DNA of 43,383 bases. It comes from Oscillospiraceae bacterium. GTDB lineage: Bacteria > Bacillota > Clostridia > Oscillospirales > Ruminococcaceae. A model generated the notes under the pieces. It was not told the origin of the DNA, did no database searches, and worked only from the letters and a program-made list of their open reading frames with translations. The stretch's first letter is position 1, and each line of letters opens with the position of its first letter. The position numbers and the translations under genes were made by a program. The DNA lies in contig JAGOPP010000004.1 in assembly GCA_017991935.1 (NCBI GenBank), forward strand, positions 20,474-63,856, in the 5' to 3' direction. Positions 32,203-40,908 of the stretch are shown one piece after another.

Positions 32203-33375
32203 TTATTTTTCGGACGGGCCTTCGGGGAAACGCAGGGATTCCATCCGGTCGAAGGCCTCTTTGAGCACCGGGACGCCGGCGCAGACGAGCCGGAAGTGGC
32301 CCTCTCCCGCCTCGCCGAAGACGCGGCCCGGCGCGGCAAGGATATGCGCTTTCTCAAACAAAGTCCGGCAGAATTCCGCGGAGGAGAGGCCGGTCTTTTC
32401 GATGCCGGGGAAGAGGTAAAAGGTGCCCTTGGGCCGGGTGACGGTCATCCAAGGGATTTGGGCGGCGCGGTCGAATGCATAATATACGCGTTCCTTGTAT
32501 TGCGAAATGTATGTTTTTTCAACGTCGTCCCGGATGGCGAGCGCCGCGAGCGCCGCGCGCTGCGAGACGGACGGCACGGTGTAGATCATCGTGTTGCCGA
32601 TATACGCGAGGGCCGGGAGCATCTCGGGCGGCGCGACGATGCAGCCGACGCGCCAGCCGGTCATCATGAAGTTTTTGGAGAAGCTGTTGAGCGTGAGCGT
32701 GCGCTTCGCCATCCCCGGCAGGCTGCGGAATGGGATAAATTTCCCCTCATAGAGATAGCGCGTGTAGATTTCGTCCGCCACGACGGTCAGGTCGAATTCC
32801 TCCGCGACCCGCGCGAGCGTCTCCATCGCGGGCAGGTCGTAGACGGCGCCGGTGGGGTTCGTGGGGTTGTTAAAGATCATCGCGCGGGTGCGCCCGGTGA
32901 TCTTGGCGCGCAGGACGTCCTCCTGGATCGCCCAGCCGTCCTCTTCATAGGTCGGCACGTCCACCGCCCTGCCGCCCGCGAGCGCGATCTGGTCTTTATA
33001 GGGGCTGAAATACGGCGAAAAGACCAATACCTCGTCGCCGGGATCAAGCAGGGCCGTCATCGAGATCGCCATGCCCATGCAGCTTGACGCCGTGATGAAG
33101 ATCTCCTCCGGCGAAAGCTCGATGCCGAAATCCTCATGGTAGGCCCGCCGGATGGCCTCGACGAGCGCCGGGTCGCCCTTGGGGTCTCCGTATTTTGTGT
33201 AGCCCGCGCAGGCGTCGCGGCAGGCCGCGTCGATGATGCGCCGGTCCGTGACGAAGTCCGTGTCGCCGATGCTCAGGTCGATGACGTCGTCAAAGCGGGC
33301 GAGCGCCGCCGTGTCGAGCGCGAGCGAGCCGCCGCCCGCGTGCTGAAACCGTTTGGCAAGATGGCTGTCCGGCAT
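32203..33375 (-). CDS. PLP-dependent aminotransferase, class I/II
   Basis: The 390-residue product is a fold-type I aminotransferase of the aspartate/aromatic group: IDLSIGDTDF and YTKYGDPKGDPALVEAI at the N-terminus, FNNPTNPTGAVY around the conserved Asn, VVADEIYTRYLY with the PLP-binding Asp and Tyr, and SFSKNFMMTGWRVG with the PLP lysine. The C-terminal Arg that binds the substrate carboxylate lies in GHFRLVCAG. Substrate preference is not readable. The ATG at 33375 follows GGGGAGGAG. It sits between the LarA-type gene upstream and the ABC operon downstream on the same strand, but the ABC operon has its own promoter. Confidence 0.93.
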   Translation of the reverse strand: MPDSHLAKRFQHAGGGSLALDTAALARFDDVIDLSIGDTDFVTDRRIIDAACRDACAGYTKYGDPKGDPALVEAIRRAYHEDFGIELSPEEIFITASSCMGMAISMTALLDPGDEVLVFSPYFSPYKDQIALAGGRAVDVPTYEEDGWAIQEDVLRAKITGRTRAMIFNNPTNPTGAVYDLPAMETLARVAEEFDLTVVADEIYTRYLYEGKFIPFRSLPGMAKRTLTLNSFSKNFMMTGWRVGCIVAPPEMLPALAYIGNTMIYTVPSVSQRAALAALAIRDDVEKTYISQYKERVYYAFDRAAQIPWMTVTRPKGTFYLFPGIEKTGLSSAEFCRTLFEKAHILAAPGRVFGEAGEGHFRLVCAGVPVLKEAFDRMESLRFPEGPSEK

Positions 33376-33606
33376 CCCGATTCTCCTCCCCTTTTTGGGC
33401 CCCGCGGGGCCGCTAGGGGCGGCGCGGGCGGGTTTCCCGATGAGAGCCGCCGCCCGTGGCCTCCGGCGCTCAGTTCTCTTGATCGTTATTCTTTTATTTT
33501 ATAAGATGGCGGCCATGCCGCCCGGGGCGATCCCGGCGGGGGTTCAAGGCCGGGTTTCCCCGAAATTTTTCCCACGAAGGGGCCCACCCGCCCCGTTGTT
33601 TTGTCT

Positions 33607-34881
33607 TTATCCTTTTATATATGGGATCACCGTGGAGCCGTTCGGGACGACGTAGACGGATTTTCCCGCGAGGCCGGCCGCCGCCATCAGATCCTCCATG
33701 CGGCCGAAGGCTTGGATGCCCATCGGCGCCAGCGTTTCGGCCGGGACGCTCGTGAGCATCAGGATGCGGTACTTCCGCGCCTGCTCGCAGTTGAGAAAAA
33801 AGATGTAACCCGGCACGGTGAACCGCTCCCGCAGGTCCGCGCCGATCGTGCCCGCGGCGAGCGGGGTGATCCAGTCGAAATATTCCGCGGGGCCGCCCCC
33901 CTCGGCCGCCTCCATCAGCACGATCAGCGTGCCGCCGGGCTTGAGGGCGGACTCGACGTTGTCGATGGTCTTGGTGCCCTGATAGAGGGACATGTCCTTG
34001 GGGTAGCCGCCGCAGCTCGCGATCACGGCGTCTGCCTGCTCCCGGATCGGGACGCGGTAGATCTCGTCGGCCGCCTCGCAGCTCTTTTCCCACGAGCAAA
34101 GCCAGTGCCCGGCGAAGAGATAGGCGGGCTCCATCTCGGCGTTCATCACGACGGTGACCATAAAGAGGCTTTTCATCATCGCGGCCGCCTCGCACATGTC
34201 CTCGTGGAGCGGGTTGCCTTTTAAAACGCCCGCGCCGATCTCCGGGCTGGAGCAGTCCCTCGTCTGGTCGAGGCAAAAGGAATGGTTGTGCCGGATCGCC
34301 TCGAGGCCGCTGACGCCCGGCAGGATGCTCTTCCTTCCGCCGCCGAAACCGGCCATGACGTGGTGCGTGCAGGCGCCGAGGCAGATCACCTTGTCCGCCT
34401 TCGCCGCGATCCGGTTGACGCGGACCTCGGTGCCGTGCGCGGTCGTGCCGAGATAGACGAGGTCCTCGGCGAGGCAGTCGTGGTTGACCACCCGCACGCG
34501 GTCGTAGACGGCGTCCGTCACGAGCGTGCGCAGCGTCCTTTCGTCGCCGCCCGGGTGGGTGCCGTTCGCGACGACGATCGTGATGTCCCGGTCTGGGACG
34601 CCGCACTCCTCCCCGAGGTAGCGCAGCAGATGGGGGATGAGCAGGTCCTGCCGCATCCAAAAGCGCGAGAGGTCGCTGACGATCAGCGCGACCCGGTCGC
34701 CCGCTTTGGCGTACTCCCGCAGCGGGGCGCGCTCGATCGGGCGCTCCACGGCCTCGTAAAGCGCGGCGCCGAGGTCCGCGATGGGCGGCGTCTCGTGGCC
34801 GCGCAGCTCCCCAAGCACCTGCGCCTCGTCGAGCGCGGCCTCCACGGTCGTCTTTCCATATTGAAATGTATATGTTTTCAA
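33607..34881 (-). CDS. larA: Nickel-dependent racemase of the LarA family
   Basis: LarA enzymes racemise lactate or related 2-hydroxy acids using a nickel pincer cofactor attached to a lysine. The 424-residue product shows the family marks: ANGTHPGGDERT (active-site His), CTHHVMAGFGGGRKSILPG with the second His and the cofactor Lys, RHNHSF, and the C-terminal half with GGYPKDMSLYQGTKTI. The start is taken as the TTG at 34881 (protein MKTYTFQYGK) because AGAGGTG then sits 6 bases upstream; a GTG at 34890 has no spacing to that site. Many LarA homologues act on acids other than lactate. The cofactor genes larB, larC and larE are not in the window. Confidence 0.93.
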   Translation of the reverse strand: MKTYTFQYGKTTVEAALDEAQVLGELRGHETPPIADLGAALYEAVERPIERAPLREYAKAGDRVALIVSDLSRFWMRQDLLIPHLLRYLGEECGVPDRDITIVVANGTHPGGDERTLRTLVTDAVYDRVRVVNHDCLAEDLVYLGTTAHGTEVRVNRIAAKADKVICLGACTHHVMAGFGGGRKSILPGVSGLEAIRHNHSFCLDQTRDCSSPEIGAGVLKGNPLHEDMCEAAAMMKSLFMVTVVMNAEMEPAYLFAGHWLCSWEKSCEAADEIYRVPIREQADAVIASCGGYPKDMSLYQGTKTIDNVESALKPGGTLIVLMEAAEGGGPAEYFDWITPLAAGTIGADLRERFTVPGYIFFLNCEQARKYRILMLTSVPAETLAPMGIQAFGRMEDLMAAAGLAGKSVYVVPNGSTVIPYIKG

Positions 34882-34907
34882 AATATTCACCTCTTGCGCG
34901 CGCTTTC

Positions 34908-34949
34908 TGAATGATTATTCAATATAACACAGTTCCCCCCGTTTGTCTA
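34908..34949 (-). promoter_or_regulatory. Promoter and possible operator of the larA gene
   Basis: On the minus strand TAGACA (34949..34944) and TATATT (34926..34921) are 17 bases apart. Just past the -10 box lies the inverted repeat TGAAT-GATT-ATTCA (34908..34921 on the plus strand), placed where a repressor would block initiation. The remainder of 34891..35266 holds a terminator (below) and a 14-bp direct repeat CCGTCCGGCGCGGG (about 35159 and 35219), but no gene. Confidence 0.6.
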
Positions 34950-35031
34950 TCCTTTTGTGAGGCGGGGTTTTCCGCGCGGGCGTGGAGGGCGTCTCCCCGG
35001 CTAAGGCGGGGCCCCGTAGGAAAGCCCGCAC

Positions 35032-35064
35032 AAAAAAGGCATCCGCCGGAGGGAACCCCGGCGG
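35032..35064 (-). terminator. Probable terminator downstream of prmC
   Basis: A 7-bp stem (35043..35049 with 35058..35064) on the minus strand is followed after 5 bases by six U (35037..35032). It lies about 200 bases beyond the prmC stop and would end the long kinase-to-prmC transcript before larA. Confidence 0.55.
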
Positions 35065-35266
35065 GCGCGCAAGCAGCAAATAAGTTTTGTTCCGGTCACT
35101 CTGCCCGGCAGGGCTGGGAAGGCGGCGAGCGCAAGCGATCAATCAATCCTGCCCCCGGCCGTCCGGCGCGGGGAAAACGGCGTCCAAAATCGTAACAAAT
35201 AATTTCACGGCCGCTAACCGTCCGGCGCGGGCGGGAAGCGAAACCATAGGCCCCTCCGTGCCCGGT

Positions 35267-36121
35267 TTACGGCTTTCTCGCGCTGATCTCCCGCTGAAAC
35301 CCGGCGAGGTCGTCGTAGATCTCAATCTCCGTAAAGCCGGCGGCCGTGAGCAGCTTCGCCACCTCCGGGGCCTCGTCCTCGCCCATCTCAAACACGAGGT
35401 GCCCGCCGCCGCGGAGCTTCTGCGGCCAGTTTTGAATCACCGCGCGGTAGAAATCAAGGCCGTCCTCGCCGCCGTTCAGCGCGAGGTACGGCTCGGCGCA
35501 AAGCTCCGGCTGGAGGAGCGGGATCTCGCCGCTGCGGATATAGGGCGGGTTGCAGGCGATCAGGTCGAAGACCGGCGCGTCCGCCTCCGGCGGCAACAGC
35601 ACATCCGCCCGGCACGCCCGCACATTCGGCGCGTCGCTCAGCCGAATATTCTTTTCTAAATAGGCGAGCGCGTCCTCCGAGAGCTCGTAGGCGAAGACCT
35701 CGGCGTCGGGGCGCTCCTTCGCGATCGTGATGCCGACGCAGCCGGTGCCGCTGCAAAGATCCGCCACTTTCGGCGCGCGCTCGTGCTCAAGTAAGCGCAG
35801 CGAGATTTCGCAGAGCAGCTCGGTCTCCTCCCTTGGGATGAGCACGCCCTCGCCGACGGTGAATTTCCGCCCGTAGAACCACCAGCTCCCGACAAGATAC
35901 TGTAACGGATAGCCCTCCGCGCGCCTGCCCACGGCGGCGAGCAGCCTTTCGGCGGCCTCCTCCGGGGCCTCCTCCCCGCCGAGCAGCGGGAACCGCTCCC
36001 GCGGGATGCCCGCGAGGTCCTCAAACAGCACGGATAGTTCAAAAGCGGGAGCATCCACTCCCGCTTTTTTTAACGTCTCGACGCCGATATTCCGCAGCTC
36101 CCGGTAGGTCATCGCGCTCAC
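35267..36121 (-). CDS. prmC: Release factor glutamine methyltransferase
   Basis: PrmC methylates the Gln of the GGQ motif in release factors RF1 and RF2 with S-adenosylmethionine. The 284-residue product has the helical N-terminal release-factor-binding domain (about 1-85), the hinge VLIPREETE, the SAM site DLCSGTGCVGI and the catalytic CNPPYI motif. Length is typical. The start is likely the GTG at 36121, with GGAGGA six bases upstream, overlapping the stop of the DUF1385 gene (GTGA); a GTG at 36124 and an ATG at 36112 are alternatives. prfA, its frequent neighbour, is not in the window. Confidence 0.95.
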   Translation of the reverse strand: MSAMTYRELRNIGVETLKKAGVDAPAFELSVLFEDLAGIPRERFPLLGGEEAPEEAAERLLAAVGRRAEGYPLQYLVGSWWFYGRKFTVGEGVLIPREETELLCEISLRLLEHERAPKVADLCSGTGCVGITIAKERPDAEVFAYELSEDALAYLEKNIRLSDAPNVRACRADVLLPPEADAPVFDLIACNPPYIRSGEIPLLQPELCAEPYLALNGGEDGLDFYRAVIQNWPQKLRGGGHLVFEMGEDEAPEVAKLLTAAGFTEIEIYDDLAGFQREISARKP

Positions 36122-37056
36122 CACTGGTCCTCCGTGCGGTTTTCCGGCAGGACCGGCGTCACGGCGGCGATGGCGACCTCGATCATGGAGTCGTCCGGCT
36201 CCTGCGTGGTCATGCGCTGCAGCCAGAGCCCCGGCGCGGAGATGATCCGCGTAAGGACGTTGTCGTGCCGGCCGGCGTATTTAATGAGCTCATAGGAGAT
36301 GCCGACGACGACCGGGATCAGCAGCAGTTTTAACAGCACGCGCACGAGCAGGCTCTCCCACGTCACCACCGAAAAGACCAGAATGCTGATCAGCAGGACG
36401 AGGATCAGAAAGCTCGTCCCGCAGCGGGGGTGGAGGCGGGTATATTTGCGGATATTTTCCACGGTCAGCTCCTCGCCGGCCTCGTAGCAGGCGATGGTCT
36501 TGTGCTCCGCGCCGTGGTACATAAACGTGCGGCGGATCTCTTTCATCTTGGAGACGCCGGCGATGTAGGCGAAAAAGATCAAGATTTTGAGCACGCCCTC
36601 GATCAGCGTCAGCGTGAAATCCGATTTGACGTGCTGCTGGAGCAGGCTCGTGATGCCGGAGGGGACCACCATGAAGAGCAGCAGGCAGACGCCGACGGCG
36701 ACGATCGTGACGGCCGTCTCAAAGACCGTCTCCGCCGATTTGCCGAATTTTTTCTCGATCCAAATCTCGAATTTGGAGGGCTCCTCCTCCTCGCCGGAGA
36801 GCTCCGCCGAGCGCATCAGGCACTTATAGCCCGTGGAGAGGCTGTCGATCAGGCTGAAGATACCGCGGAAAAACGGCAGCTTCCGGATGCCTTTGGACTG
36901 CTTGGTATTCCATTCCTCGACGGCGATGGTCTGATCCGGCCGGCGCACCGCCATGGCCGAGCGCTTCGGGCCGCGCATCATGACGCCCTCCATCAGGGCC
37001 TGCCCGCCGACGGACGTCTTAATCGCGCACCCGCCGCGATCCTCTTTTTCTTTCAT
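36118..37056 (-). CDS. DUF1385 (YqhQ-like) membrane protein
   Basis: The 312-residue protein shows the DUF1385 marks: VGGQALMEGVMMRGP at the N-terminus, RGIFSLIDSL, and YHGAEHKTI-CYE plus RLHPRCGTSF, whose His, Glu and Cys residues suggest metal binding. Four hydrophobic segments lie at about 115-135, 155-175, 215-235 and 240-262. The function is unknown; the family is common in Firmicutes next to prmC and prfA, and prmC follows here with a small overlap. It starts 4 bases after the sensor kinase stop codon, so it belongs to the same transcript. Confidence 0.93.
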   Translation of the reverse strand: MKEKEDRGGCAIKTSVGGQALMEGVMMRGPKRSAMAVRRPDQTIAVEEWNTKQSKGIRKLPFFRGIFSLIDSLSTGYKCLMRSAELSGEEEEPSKFEIWIEKKFGKSAETVFETAVTIVAVGVCLLLFMVVPSGITSLLQQHVKSDFTLTLIEGVLKILIFFAYIAGVSKMKEIRRTFMYHGAEHKTIACYEAGEELTVENIRKYTRLHPRCGTSFLILVLLISILVFSVVTWESLLVRVLLKLLLIPVVVGISYELIKYAGRHDNVLTRIISAPGLWLQRMTTQEPDDSMIEVAIAAVTPVLPENRTEDQW

Positions 37057-37060
37057 CTGA

Positions 37061-38542
37061 TTATCCTTTCAAAACTGGCTCTTTCGCGGACTGTTTTTGC
37101 ATGGAGGCGACGGCCGCCGCGGCTCTCGCCTCGTCCCCGGGCAGGCGGATCGTCACCTTCGTGCCGACGCCCTCCTTGCTCTCGATCAGCAGCGCGCCGC
37201 CGTGCATCCGCACGATCTCGTCCGCCACCGCAAGGCCGATGCCGGAGCCCTTCCGGGTCGCGTTGCCTTTATAAAATTTGGTTTTGACCTTGTCGAGCTG
37301 GTACGCCGGAATGCCGATGCCGGTGTCCGTGACGGTCACCTCGGCGAAACCCTCCGGCTTGCCCCGGCGCGCCCGGACGGTCACGATCCCGCCCGCGTCG
37401 GAGTATTTGAGCGCGTTGTCGATGATGTTCGCGAAGACCTGACGCAGCCGGTTCCGGTCGCCCCAGACCGTGATCACGTCGTCGCTGTCCTCAAAAATAA
37501 GCTCCTTGCCCTCTCTTTTCGCGCGCTGCTCAAACGTGAGCACGGCCTCGTAGAGCTCGGCGATGATGTCGAGCAGCATCGGCTGGACCACCATGCGCCC
37601 GCTCTCGAGCCGCGAGAAATCGAGCAGTTCCTCCACCATCACGGAGAGGCGCTCCGTCTCGCCGATGATGACGCCCATGCCCTTGTGCAGCATGTCGGGG
37701 TCGACCGAGCCGTCCGAGGTGGAGTCCTCGATCGTCTCCGCCCAGCCCTTGATCGCGGTCAGCGGCGTGCGCAGCTCGTGGGAGACGGAGGAGATGAATT
37801 CGTTTTTCATGCGCTCGGTCGCGCCGAGCTCGTCCGCCATATCGTTGATCGTGTCGCACAGGTCGCCGATCTCGTCGTCGGTGCGCTTCCGAATCTTCGC
37901 GCCGAAGTCGCCCTCCGCGATCTTCCTCGCCGCGTCGCCGACCTGCCCCACCGGAATCACGATGGAGTTGATGAAATAGGAGCTCGAGAAGACGACGAAA
38001 AAGATGACCGCCACCCCGATGAAGATCGTCACCGCGATCAGCGTGTAGACCTGCATGTCCACTTTTTCCAGCGAGACGATCAGGCGAAACGCGCGGTAAC
38101 GGCCCGCGGAGGCCTGCGGGACGCGGGTGATCGCCATGACCTTCTCCTCGCCGATCACGCCGGTATACTCGCCGGAGCCGTCCGCGGAGATCAGGGCCTC
38201 CTCGTAGTCCGGCATGGAGAGGCCGGCGTCCGGGAGAAAGCCGCTCGAGGTGATCACGACGTTCCCGTCCGCGTCGAGGGCCATCAGCTCCATGATGTCT
38301 TTTTCCTGAAACGTGGAGACCATGGAGCGGACGTTTTCGTTATAGGACTCCTCGCCCTCGGCGGAATACCGCGAGAGCAGCGAGGTGATGGTCTCCGCCT
38401 GCCCGGTCAGCCTGCGGGCGACGCTGTCGTAATAGTTGTTGTGAATGGCGACCGCGATCGCGACGACAAGCGCGATCAAAATAACGAGGATGACGCCGAG
38501 GCTGTTGAACAGCCAGCGTCTGGTGATTTTTTTGATGGCCAA
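37061..38542 (-). CDS. Membrane sensor histidine kinase
   Basis: The 493-residue kinase has a transmembrane helix at about 11-33, an extracytoplasmic sensor domain of about 130 residues (PAS/Cache-like, with a LDADGNVVIT strand), a second helix at about 166-188, a HAMP linker (about 192-245), the phospho-acceptor His255 in SSVSHELRTPLTAIKG, and the ATPase boxes NIIDNALKYS, DTGIGIP and GSGIGLAV. It should phosphorylate the response regulator encoded just upstream. The start is a TTG at 38542 with GGAGG about ten bases upstream; no in-frame ATG is suitable. Layout is close to the VicK/ResE-like group but the signal is unknown. The surface lipoprotein at the head of the operon may be part of signal sensing (inference). 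Confidence 0.94.
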   Translation of the reverse strand: MAIKKITRRWLFNSLGVILVILIALVVAIAVAIHNNYYDSVARRLTGQAETITSLLSRYSAEGEESYNENVRSMVSTFQEKDIMELMALDADGNVVITSSGFLPDAGLSMPDYEEALISADGSGEYTGVIGEEKVMAITRVPQASAGRYRAFRLIVSLEKVDMQVYTLIAVTIFIGVAVIFFVVFSSSYFINSIVIPVGQVGDAARKIAEGDFGAKIRKRTDDEIGDLCDTINDMADELGATERMKNEFISSVSHELRTPLTAIKGWAETIEDSTSDGSVDPDMLHKGMGVIIGETERLSVMVEELLDFSRLESGRMVVQPMLLDIIAELYEAVLTFEQRAKREGKELIFEDSDDVITVWGDRNRLRQVFANIIDNALKYSDAGGIVTVRARRGKPEGFAEVTVTDTGIGIPAYQLDKVKTKFYKGNATRKGSGIGLAVADEIVRMHGGALLIESKEGVGTKVTIRLPGDEARAAAAVASMQKQSAKEPVLKG

Positions 38543-38593
38543 AGCGCGTCATCCTCCTTCCGACAGAATTCTCAAACGGGGCGCGCTACGCTT

Positions 38594-39286
38594 TTACGGC
38601 ACCCACTTATAGCCGAGTCCCCAGACCGTCTGCAAATTGCGCGGCTCGGAGGGCTTGTCCTCGATCTTCATGCGCAGGCGCCGGACGTTGACGTCCACGA
38701 TCTTGTCGTCGCCGGTATATTTCTCGCCCCAGATGCTCTGGAGGATGTCGTTCCGGCTCAGGGCCTTCTCCGGGTTGTTGAAAAAGAGCTCCATGATCTG
38801 GAATTCCACCTGCGTCAGGTCGATCGGCGCGCCGTTTTTGGTCAGCGTGTGGCTGCGCAGGTTTAGGACGAACGGCCCGGACTCCATCTCCTCGGAGTTT
38901 TTATCCGTGGAAATCGTGGAGATCCGGCGGCAGATCGCGTCCACGCGGGCGGAGAGCTCGCTGGGGGAAAACGGCTTCGTTACATAATCGTCCGCGCCCA
39001 GCATCAGGCCGTTGACCTTGTCCATCTCCTGCGACTTCGCGGAGAGCATGATGATGCCGATCGCGCTGCTCTTTTCGCGGATGCGCTTGCAGACGGTGAA
39101 CCCGTCGATGCCCGGAAGCATGATGTCCAGCAGAGCGACCATGAAATCGTCCGGGGACGCCAGAAACACCTTAAGCGCGTCCTCGCCGCTGCCGACGTCC
39201 ACGACGTCGTACCCCGCGCGCTTGAGTGTGATGACCTCAAACTCGCGGATCCCTTCCTCGTCTTCGCAAACCAGTATTTTTTTCAT
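38594..39286 (-). CDS. OmpR/PhoB-family response regulator
   Basis: The 230-residue regulator has a receiver domain (about 1-118) with the acidic pocket Glu8-Asp9, phospho-acceptor Asp54 in LLDIMLPG, and Lys104 in TKPF, and a winged-helix DNA-binding domain (about 130-228) with LTQVEFQIMELFFNNP, VDVNVRRLRMKIE and the closing VWGLGYKW. It precedes its cognate kinase by about 50 bases. The ATG at 39286 follows AAGGAG. Targets are unknown. Confidence 0.96.
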   Translation of the reverse strand: MKKILVCEDEEGIREFEVITLKRAGYDVVDVGSGEDALKVFLASPDDFMVALLDIMLPGIDGFTVCKRIREKSSAIGIIMLSAKSQEMDKVNGLMLGADDYVTKPFSPSELSARVDAICRRISTISTDKNSEEMESGPFVLNLRSHTLTKNGAPIDLTQVEFQIMELFFNNPEKALSRNDILQSIWGEKYTGDDKIVDVNVRRLRMKIEDKPSEPRNLQTVWGLGYKWVP

Positions 39287-39323
39287 ATCCTGCTCCTTCT
39301 TTCCGGCAAGCGCCGCGAGGCCC

Positions 39324-40724
39324 TCACCAATCGATCAGGCGAAACCGCCGGATACAGGCATCCGGCGAGAGGTAATATCCCGCGCCGCTGTCCGCGGCGA
39401 CGCTCATGTAATAATTGATCCCGCCGCTCTGGGCGATCAAGGTGTAGCTCTCCTCGAACCGGTCCTGATATTCCCCGACGCCGGAGGCGCGGATCCGCAG
39501 GATCTCGTAGCCGCCCGCGGCTTCCGGCGCGAGAAAGCGCCATTCGTTGTAGGCGCGGTAGGGCTCCACCGCGACCCCGTCGATCCACTCCTCCGGGAAC
39601 TCAAACATCCACCCGTTCCCCGCGTCGGCGACGCCGACCCAGCACACGGCAAAGCCGTCGTCCTCATATTTCATATAACAGAGCAGATTCGCCTCCCCGG
39701 ATTCCGGCTGGATCTCCTCCGGGGTCTCCCCGGCGGCCTCCTCCGGGGCGGACTGGGAGCTCTCCTCCGAGGCTCCGCCGATGGCCTCCTCCGAATACGC
39801 GCGCGGCATCTCGATCAGGCCGTCGCCGTCGATATCCCCGCAGAGCACCGCGGAATACCGCAGCGTCTTTTTGAGCACGATCTCCTCCACGACGGTGATG
39901 CCGCCGCTGCCGCTCTCCTCCGAAACCGGGACCAGCCGCTCCAGCGTGTCGGCGCCGTACACCAGCGCCTCGCTCGTATAGACGCCCTCGGAGACCTCGG
40001 AATCCAGAAACAGCGCCCGCCGGCCCGGCTCCAGCTCGCCCTCCGTGATCTTCAGGAAGGAGGAGGCGGGGCAGGCGATCTTCACGCTATTGGTCAGCTC
40101 GATCGCGCCGGCCTCCTCATAGAGCATCCTCGCCTGATACCGCCCGCTCGAGGAGCCGGTAAAGACCGCGATCTCATTTAAGCCGTCGGCGTCGAGGTCC
40201 ACCACCCGGTAGGCGTCGCATTTGCCCGCGTAGAGCGTCTCCATGGACAGGCCGTCGAAGCGGTAGACGCCGATCTCGTCTCCGCCGGAGATTTTCCACC
40301 CGATGATGACGGTTTCGAGCTCCGCGTCGGTCTTGGCGAAATCCACGGAGCTGACGTCCGCCGAGGAGGTGGAAACTTCGTAGACCGAGTACCAGACGCC
40401 GCCCGATTTTTTGAGGATGTTCATTCTGGTGTCGCTCTCGGCGGAATCGGCCGCGTAAAAGACCATGGCCTCGTCCTCGCCGTCTTGATCGAGGTCGCGG
40501 AACAGGAAGGCGGAATTCACGTCCCCCTCCGCCTTGGGGTATTTGAGGTGGTAATCCTCGCCGACGACCTCCCGCAGCGCGCTGTGGAGCAGGGACTGCT
40601 CCTCCGTGAGCTTGGGCGGCGACATCAGGGCCTCGGTGTCCGTCGTGAACGAGGAGCAGGCCGAGAGGGAGAACATGGCGAGCGCCGCCATCAAAAGTAT
40701 GGCCAGACGAAAAAGCCCTTTCAC
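39324..40724 (-). CDS. Surface lipoprotein with three Asp-rich calcium-binding-like motifs, first gene of a two-component operon
   Basis: The 466-residue product has a signal peptide and lipobox LSAC (about residue 23). Three motifs of the type DxDxDGxxE are visible: DLDQDGEDEAMVF (about 76), DLDADGLNEIAVF (about 173) and DIDGDGLIEMP (about 297), as in FG-GAP/VCBS or EF-hand-like repeats, so a Ca2+-stabilised beta-propeller-like fold is plausible. An acidic low-complexity stretch (about 315-345) separates a C-terminal domain. The function is unknown. It is 37 bases upstream of the response regulator on the same strand, downstream of a good promoter. The ATG at 40724 follows AAGGAGGG at somewhat long spacing. 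Confidence 0.88.
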   Translation of the reverse strand: MKGLFRLAILLMAALAMFSLSACSSFTTDTEALMSPPKLTEEQSLLHSALREVVGEDYHLKYPKAEGDVNSAFLFRDLDQDGEDEAMVFYAADSAESDTRMNILKKSGGVWYSVYEVSTSSADVSSVDFAKTDAELETVIIGWKISGGDEIGVYRFDGLSMETLYAGKCDAYRVVDLDADGLNEIAVFTGSSSGRYQARMLYEEAGAIELTNSVKIACPASSFLKITEGELEPGRRALFLDSEVSEGVYTSEALVYGADTLERLVPVSEESGSGGITVVEEIVLKKTLRYSAVLCGDIDGDGLIEMPRAYSEEAIGGASEESSQSAPEEAAGETPEEIQPESGEANLLCYMKYEDDGFAVCWVGVADAGNGWMFEFPEEWIDGVAVEPYRAYNEWRFLAPEAAGGYEILRIRASGVGEYQDRFEESYTLIAQSGGINYYMSVAADSGAGYYLSPDACIRRFRLIDW

Positions 40725-40761
40725 CCCGGCATCCCTCCTTCGCGCAGAATTTTTCTATTTA

Positions 40762-40790
40762 ATAATATAATACAAGCCGTTTGTCCTGTC
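40762..40790 (-). promoter_or_regulatory. Sigma-A-type promoter of the lipoprotein/two-component operon
   Basis: On the minus strand a perfect TTGACA (40790..40785) and TATATT (40767..40762) are 17 bases apart, about 37 bases upstream of the lipoprotein ATG. Confidence 0.8.
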
Positions 40791-40815
40791 AATCGACAAG
40801 GGGGGAATGGGGCGG

Positions 40816-40844
40816 AAAAAAGCCCGCGGCGAAGGGCCGCGGGC
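40816..40844 (-). terminator. Rho-independent terminator of the XRE gene
   Basis: A perfect 9-bp stem (40822..40830 with 40836..40844), 5-base loop, followed on the minus strand by six U (40821..40816). It separates the XRE gene from the downstream lipoprotein operon. Confidence 0.85.
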
Positions 40845-40908
40845 GCCGTTTGAAACTTCGCATTTAAAAATCCCCGAGGATATGATAAAATAAACGAGGA
40901 ATCGGCAA

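Noticed and set aside
33398..33411. 14-bp GC palindrome upstream of the aminotransferase as a terminator
   Set aside because: In the minus direction it is followed by A residues, not U, and the upstream gene ends 200 bases away. In the plus direction nothing is transcribed.
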